Source: Verrucomicrobiia bacterium
GTDB lineage: Bacteria > Verrucomicrobiota > Verrucomicrobiia > Limisphaerales > JADLHS01
DNA length: 64,000 bases
NCBI GenBank assembly: GCA_023953615.1
Contig: JAMLJH010000002.1
Span: 646,592 to 710,591, forward strand
Reading direction: 5' to 3'
Shown: one piece after another, positions 61,684-64,000 of the stretch
How positions within the stretch are numbered: the first letter of the stretch is position 1
Layout: each line of letters starts with the position of its first letter
Notes under the pieces: generated by a model
Seen by the model: the letters and a program-made list of their open reading frames with translations, nothing else
Databases searched by the model: none
Told to the model about the DNA's origin: nothing
Position numbers and translations under genes: made by a program

Positions 61684-62199
61684 ATGCGAGTAGAAAAACA
61701 AATTCTGAGCCAGGAGTACATCGGCCGGTTGAACGCTTCGCCGTTCTTCATCGTTGTGGGTTACCAGGGCTTGAAGGTAGAACAGTTGACCACCCTCCGC
61801 AAAAGCCTGCACGAGAATCAGGCCGAGGTGCATGTGGTCAAGAATTCCATTTTCCGGGTCGCGGCCAAGGAAGCCGGCGTCACGGATTTGAATGACGCGC
61901 TGGCTGGTCAGTTGGCGGTGGTTACCGGGCAGAAAGACGTTTCCGCGGCGGCCAAGGTGTTGAAAAATTTTGCCGGACAGAACGACAAATTGACCATCAA
62001 ATTCGGGTATCTGAACAGCGAACGCCTGGAGCAGGCCGATTTGTTGACGTTGGCGGATTTGCCGAGCCTCGAAGTGCTGCGCGGCAAGTTGCTTGGCGTC
62101 ATCAACGCGCCGGCGCAGAAGTTGGTCACGTTGCTCAACACCCCGGCGCAACAGTTGGCGCGGGTGATCAAGGCCAAAGCCGAAAAGGCGGCCGCCTGA
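61684..62199 (+). CDS. rplJ: 50S ribosomal protein L10
   Basis: A 171-residue protein that anchors the L7/L12 stalk dimers to the ribosome. The N-terminal RNA-binding half (VEKQILSQEYIGRLNASPFFIVVGYQGLKVEQLTTLRKSL) is typical. The C-terminal helix (VTLLNTPAQQLARVIKAKAEK) is where L12 dimers bind. Length is within the family range (165-180). It is followed by a perfect hairpin (62212) and then rplL. Confidence 0.96.
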   Translation: MRVEKQILSQEYIGRLNASPFFIVVGYQGLKVEQLTTLRKSLHENQAEVHVVKNSIFRVAAKEAGVTDLNDALAGQLAVVTGQKDVSAAAKVLKNFAGQNDKLTIKFGYLNSERLEQADLLTLADLPSLEVLRGKLLGVINAPAQKLVTLLNTPAQQLARVIKAKAEKAAA

Positions 62200-62211
62200 G
62201 TGTAAAGAATT

Positions 62212-62239
62212 TCCCGCCACCAAGTCGGTGGCGGGATTT
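62212..62239 (+). terminator. hairpin in the rplJ-rplL spacer (partial attenuator or processing site)
   Basis: A perfect 10-bp stem TCCCGCCACC/GGTGGCGGGA (62212-62221 and 62227-62236) with a 5-base loop, followed by TTTAAC. The weak T-run suggests partial termination or RNA processing. Confidence 0.6.
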
Positions 62240-62334
62240 AACAAACCAGAAAGTAAATCGTCGGCTCATGGCCCTGAGTTGAAACCATCCGAGGCCCGGA
62301 TGACGACGAGACGAAAAGAAAGCAAAAGACAGTT

Positions 62335-62721
62335 ATGGCAGACATCGCAAATATTGTGGAAGAGTTGAGCAAGTTGACGGTTATTGAAGCCGCCGACCTC
62401 GTGAAGAAACTGGAAGAAAAATGGGGCGTTACCGCCGCCGCTCCCGTGGCGATCGCCGCCGCTGGCGCACCGGCCGCTGGTGGGGCTGCTCCCGCCGCCG
62501 CGAAAGATACTTTTGACGTCATCCTCGCTTCGGTACCCGCTGATAAGAAGATCGCGGTGATTAAAGCCGTGCGCGAAGTGAAAGCCGGACTCGGCTTGGC
62601 GGAAGCCAAAGCCCTGGTCGAAGGCGCACCGAAACCCATCCTGGAAGACGCCAACAAGGCGGACACGGATGCGGCCAAGAAGAAGCTGGAAGAGGCCGGC
62701 GCCAAGGTTGAAATCAAGTAA
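62335..62721 (+). CDS. rplL: 50S ribosomal protein L7/L12
   Basis: A 128-residue ribosomal stalk protein that recruits translational GTPases. The N-terminal dimerisation helix ([28 protein letters not shown]), the Ala/Pro hinge ([20 protein letters not shown], about 42-61) and the C-terminal domain ([38 protein letters not shown]) are all present. The length matches the family. It precedes rpoB, with a hairpin in between. Confidence 0.98.
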   Translation: MADIANIVEELSKLTVIEAADLVKKLEEKWGVTAAAPVAIAAAGAPAAGGAAPAAAKDTFDVILASVPADKKIAVIKAVREVKAGLGLAEAKALVEGAPKPILEDANKADTDAAKKKLEEAGAKVEIK

Positions 62722-62734
62722 TTGGGGGATTACG

Positions 62735-62770
62735 GGTCGGGGCGATCTTCGTTGGATCATCGTCCCGACC
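62735..62770 (+). promoter_or_regulatory. long hairpin in the rplL-rpoB spacer (attenuator/processing site)
   Basis: A 12-bp stem GGTCGGGGCGAT/ATCGTCCCGACC (62735-62746 and 62759-62770, one G-U) with a 12-base loop and no T-run behind it. In E. coli this spacer holds an attenuator and an RNase III site. Confidence 0.6.
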
Positions 62771-62932
62771 TCCCTTGAACCGCTTTATCTTAGAGTCCAT
62801 ACAACACGAATTCCGATTCAGCTTGGAATTCCCGGTTCGGCAAGTTTGCGATTGAACATCGCGGCCTTGCCTTGTGTCGTTGAGTAGAAAATTGACGTCC
62901 GATCAGGTGATCGGACCGTAGAAAAGGTCCAA

Positions 62933-64000
62933 ATGTCATCGCGAACCACTGAACGTATCAACTTCAGCAAAATCAAAGAGATCATCGCTCCGCCGAATTT
63001 GATCGAACTGCAAACCAGCTCGTACAAGGAATTTCAACAGGCGGACGTGCCCGCGGCCAAGCGCAAGAATCTTGGCATGCAGGCGGTCTTCACCGAGGTC
63101 TTTCCGATCGAGAGTTACGACGGCAAAGTGGTCCTGGATTTCCATTCCTACGAAATCGGCGAGCCCAAGGTAAGCTGGCTCGAGTGTTTGCGCGAGGGAT
63201 TGACGTACGGCGCGCCGCTCTACGTGACGTTTCTCCTCAAGGACGAGAAGGGCACGAAAGAGGAAAAAGTGTTCATGGGAGAGCTGCCGCTGATGACCCC
63301 GCAAGGCACGTTTGTCATCAACGGAGCGGAACGCGTGATCGTTTCGCAATTGCATCGTTCGCCCGGAATTGCGTTCGAGAAAACGATTCATCCGAACGGC
63401 AAGGAGTTGTTCAGCTTCCGCGTCATTCCGGACCGTGGCTCCTGGTACGAAGCGCAGTTTGATACGAGCGATTTGCTCTACGTCTATCTTGATCGCAAGA
63501 AGCGGCGCCGCAAATTTTTGACCACCACGCTGTTCCGCGCGCTGGCATTTTTAGAAAGCGATGGGCAGAAGCCTTCCAAAAAGGACGCGGACAAACATCG
63601 GGGCACGGACGAGGAAATCCTGAAGTTGTTCTACCAGATCGAGGAACTGACGATCAAAGAGGCGGAAAAACTGACCGAGCTGCAAAACAAGGTTTTGATT
63701 CAAGACGCGGTGGACGAGGAGAAGGGACTGGTGATTGCGCGCGCCTTCGAGCCGTTGTCCAAGGCGGTTGTAAAACAGATCGCCGAGCTTGGCGTCAAGC
63801 AGCTCAAGGTCGTGGATACTTCCGCGGATGATGGCATCATCATCAAGTGCATGAAGAAGGACCCAGCCAAGAATGAAGAGGAGGCCCTGAAAGATATTTA
63901 TCGGCGTTTGCGCCCGGGAGATCCGCCAACTGCCGCCAATGCCAAGGCGTTGCTGAAACGCCTGTTTTTCGATCCGAAACGGTATGATCTGGGACGGGTC
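62933..64000 (+). CDS. rpoB: RNA polymerase beta subunit (5' part, cut by window end)
   Basis: The first 356 codons of rpoB. From ATG 62933: SSRTTERINFSKIKEIIAPP, then NLIELQTSSYKEFQQ (typical start), and FPIESYDGKVVLDFHSYEIGEPK. The core pattern GELPLMTPQGTFVINGAERVIVSQLHRSPGI continues into the lineage-specific insert. The reading stays open to the end. Rifampicin-site and later domains lie outside the window. Confidence 0.96.
   Translation, partial: MSSRTTERINFSKIKEIIAPPNLIELQTSSYKEFQQADVPAAKRKNLGMQAVFTEVFPIESYDGKVVLDFHSYEIGEPKVSWLECLREGLTYGAPLYVTFLLKDEKGTKEEKVFMGELPLMTPQGTFVINGAERVIVSQLHRSPGIAFEKTIHPNGKELFSFRVIPDRGSWYEAQFDTSDLLYVYLDRKKRRRKFLTTTLFRALAFLESDGQKPSKKDADKHRGTDEEILKLFYQIEELTIKEAEKLTELQNKVLIQDAVDEEKGLVIARAFEPLSKAVVKQIAELGVKQLKVVDTSADDGIIIKCMKKDPAKNEEEALKDIYRRLRPGDPPTAANAKALLKRLFFDPKRYDLGRV

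Overview
The window is about 64 kb of a moderately GC-rich bacterial chromosome. The best guess for the organism is a Verrucomicrobiota member of the Limisphaerales/Pedosphaera type. This is inferred, not proven. The support is: pseudopilins with the [25 protein letters not shown] signature and an H-x-DG-like tail; a planctomycete/verrucomicrobial-type c-type cytochrome; an ECF sigma factor fused to a membrane segment; secreted proteins ending in a short beta domain of the type '...STNLxxW...FYR'; RNase HIII; and intergenic regions filled with short dispersed repeat phrases.

Layout. 0.06-1.6 kb: EVE-domain protein, an M50-like membrane protease and a small conserved protein. 1.7-11.0 kb (minus strand): nusA-infB-rbfA-nrnA-truB-ribF-pcrA, a translation/RNA-processing cluster headed by a hairpin plus T-tract that looks like an attenuator in front of nusA. 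No rimP lies beside it. 11.2-13.2 kb: a peroxiredoxin and a complete ISKra4-like insertion sequence with 25-bp inverted repeats, a 9-bp target duplication and an A9 frameshift site. 13.2-23.5 kb: a repeat-rich accessory stretch carrying a rhodanese, two small pseudopilins, a YfhO-type membrane protein bracketed by 172-bp direct repeats and preceded by a sigma-54-like promoter with a palindrome, and an ABC ATPase-permease-TPR operon. 23.5-31.2 kb: a DUF1559-like pseudopilin, a lipoprotein, Bcp peroxiredoxin, a BioF-like enzyme, RNase P RNA, small membrane proteins and HrpB helicase. 31.4-38.7 kb: a secreted metzincin protease, a DUF362 protein, a TPR lipoprotein, CvpA, DnaG and cytochrome c. 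38.8-46.3 kb: CbiX-like and Gfo/Idh proteins, then tyrA, aroA, cmk and plsC, and an ECF sigma fusion. 46.4-52.5 kb (minus): a coiled-coil protein, tmk, cysS, a Tat-exported superoxide dismutase, a cysteine desulfurase and mutY. 52.6-56.5 kb: a secreted beta-propeller protein and a small toxin-antitoxin patch (antitoxin/PIN pair, an unknown protein, orphan HicB). 56.5-64.0 kb: rnhC, then the translation/transcription core tRNA-Thr-tuf-tRNA-Trp-tRNA-Ser-secE-nusG-rplKAJL-rpoB, with rpoB cut by the window end.

The housekeeping clusters fit known bacterial gene orders. The unusual content is the repeat ecology. At least nine copies of a GCGGTC hairpin occur in 10 kb. One repeat supplies the stop codon of the yfhO-like gene. 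A palindromic repeat sits in frame inside mutY, a probable repeat fragment lies inside aroA, and other repeats form 5' leaders. I did not find a CRISPR array, a prophage, or an obviously new multi-gene defence system.
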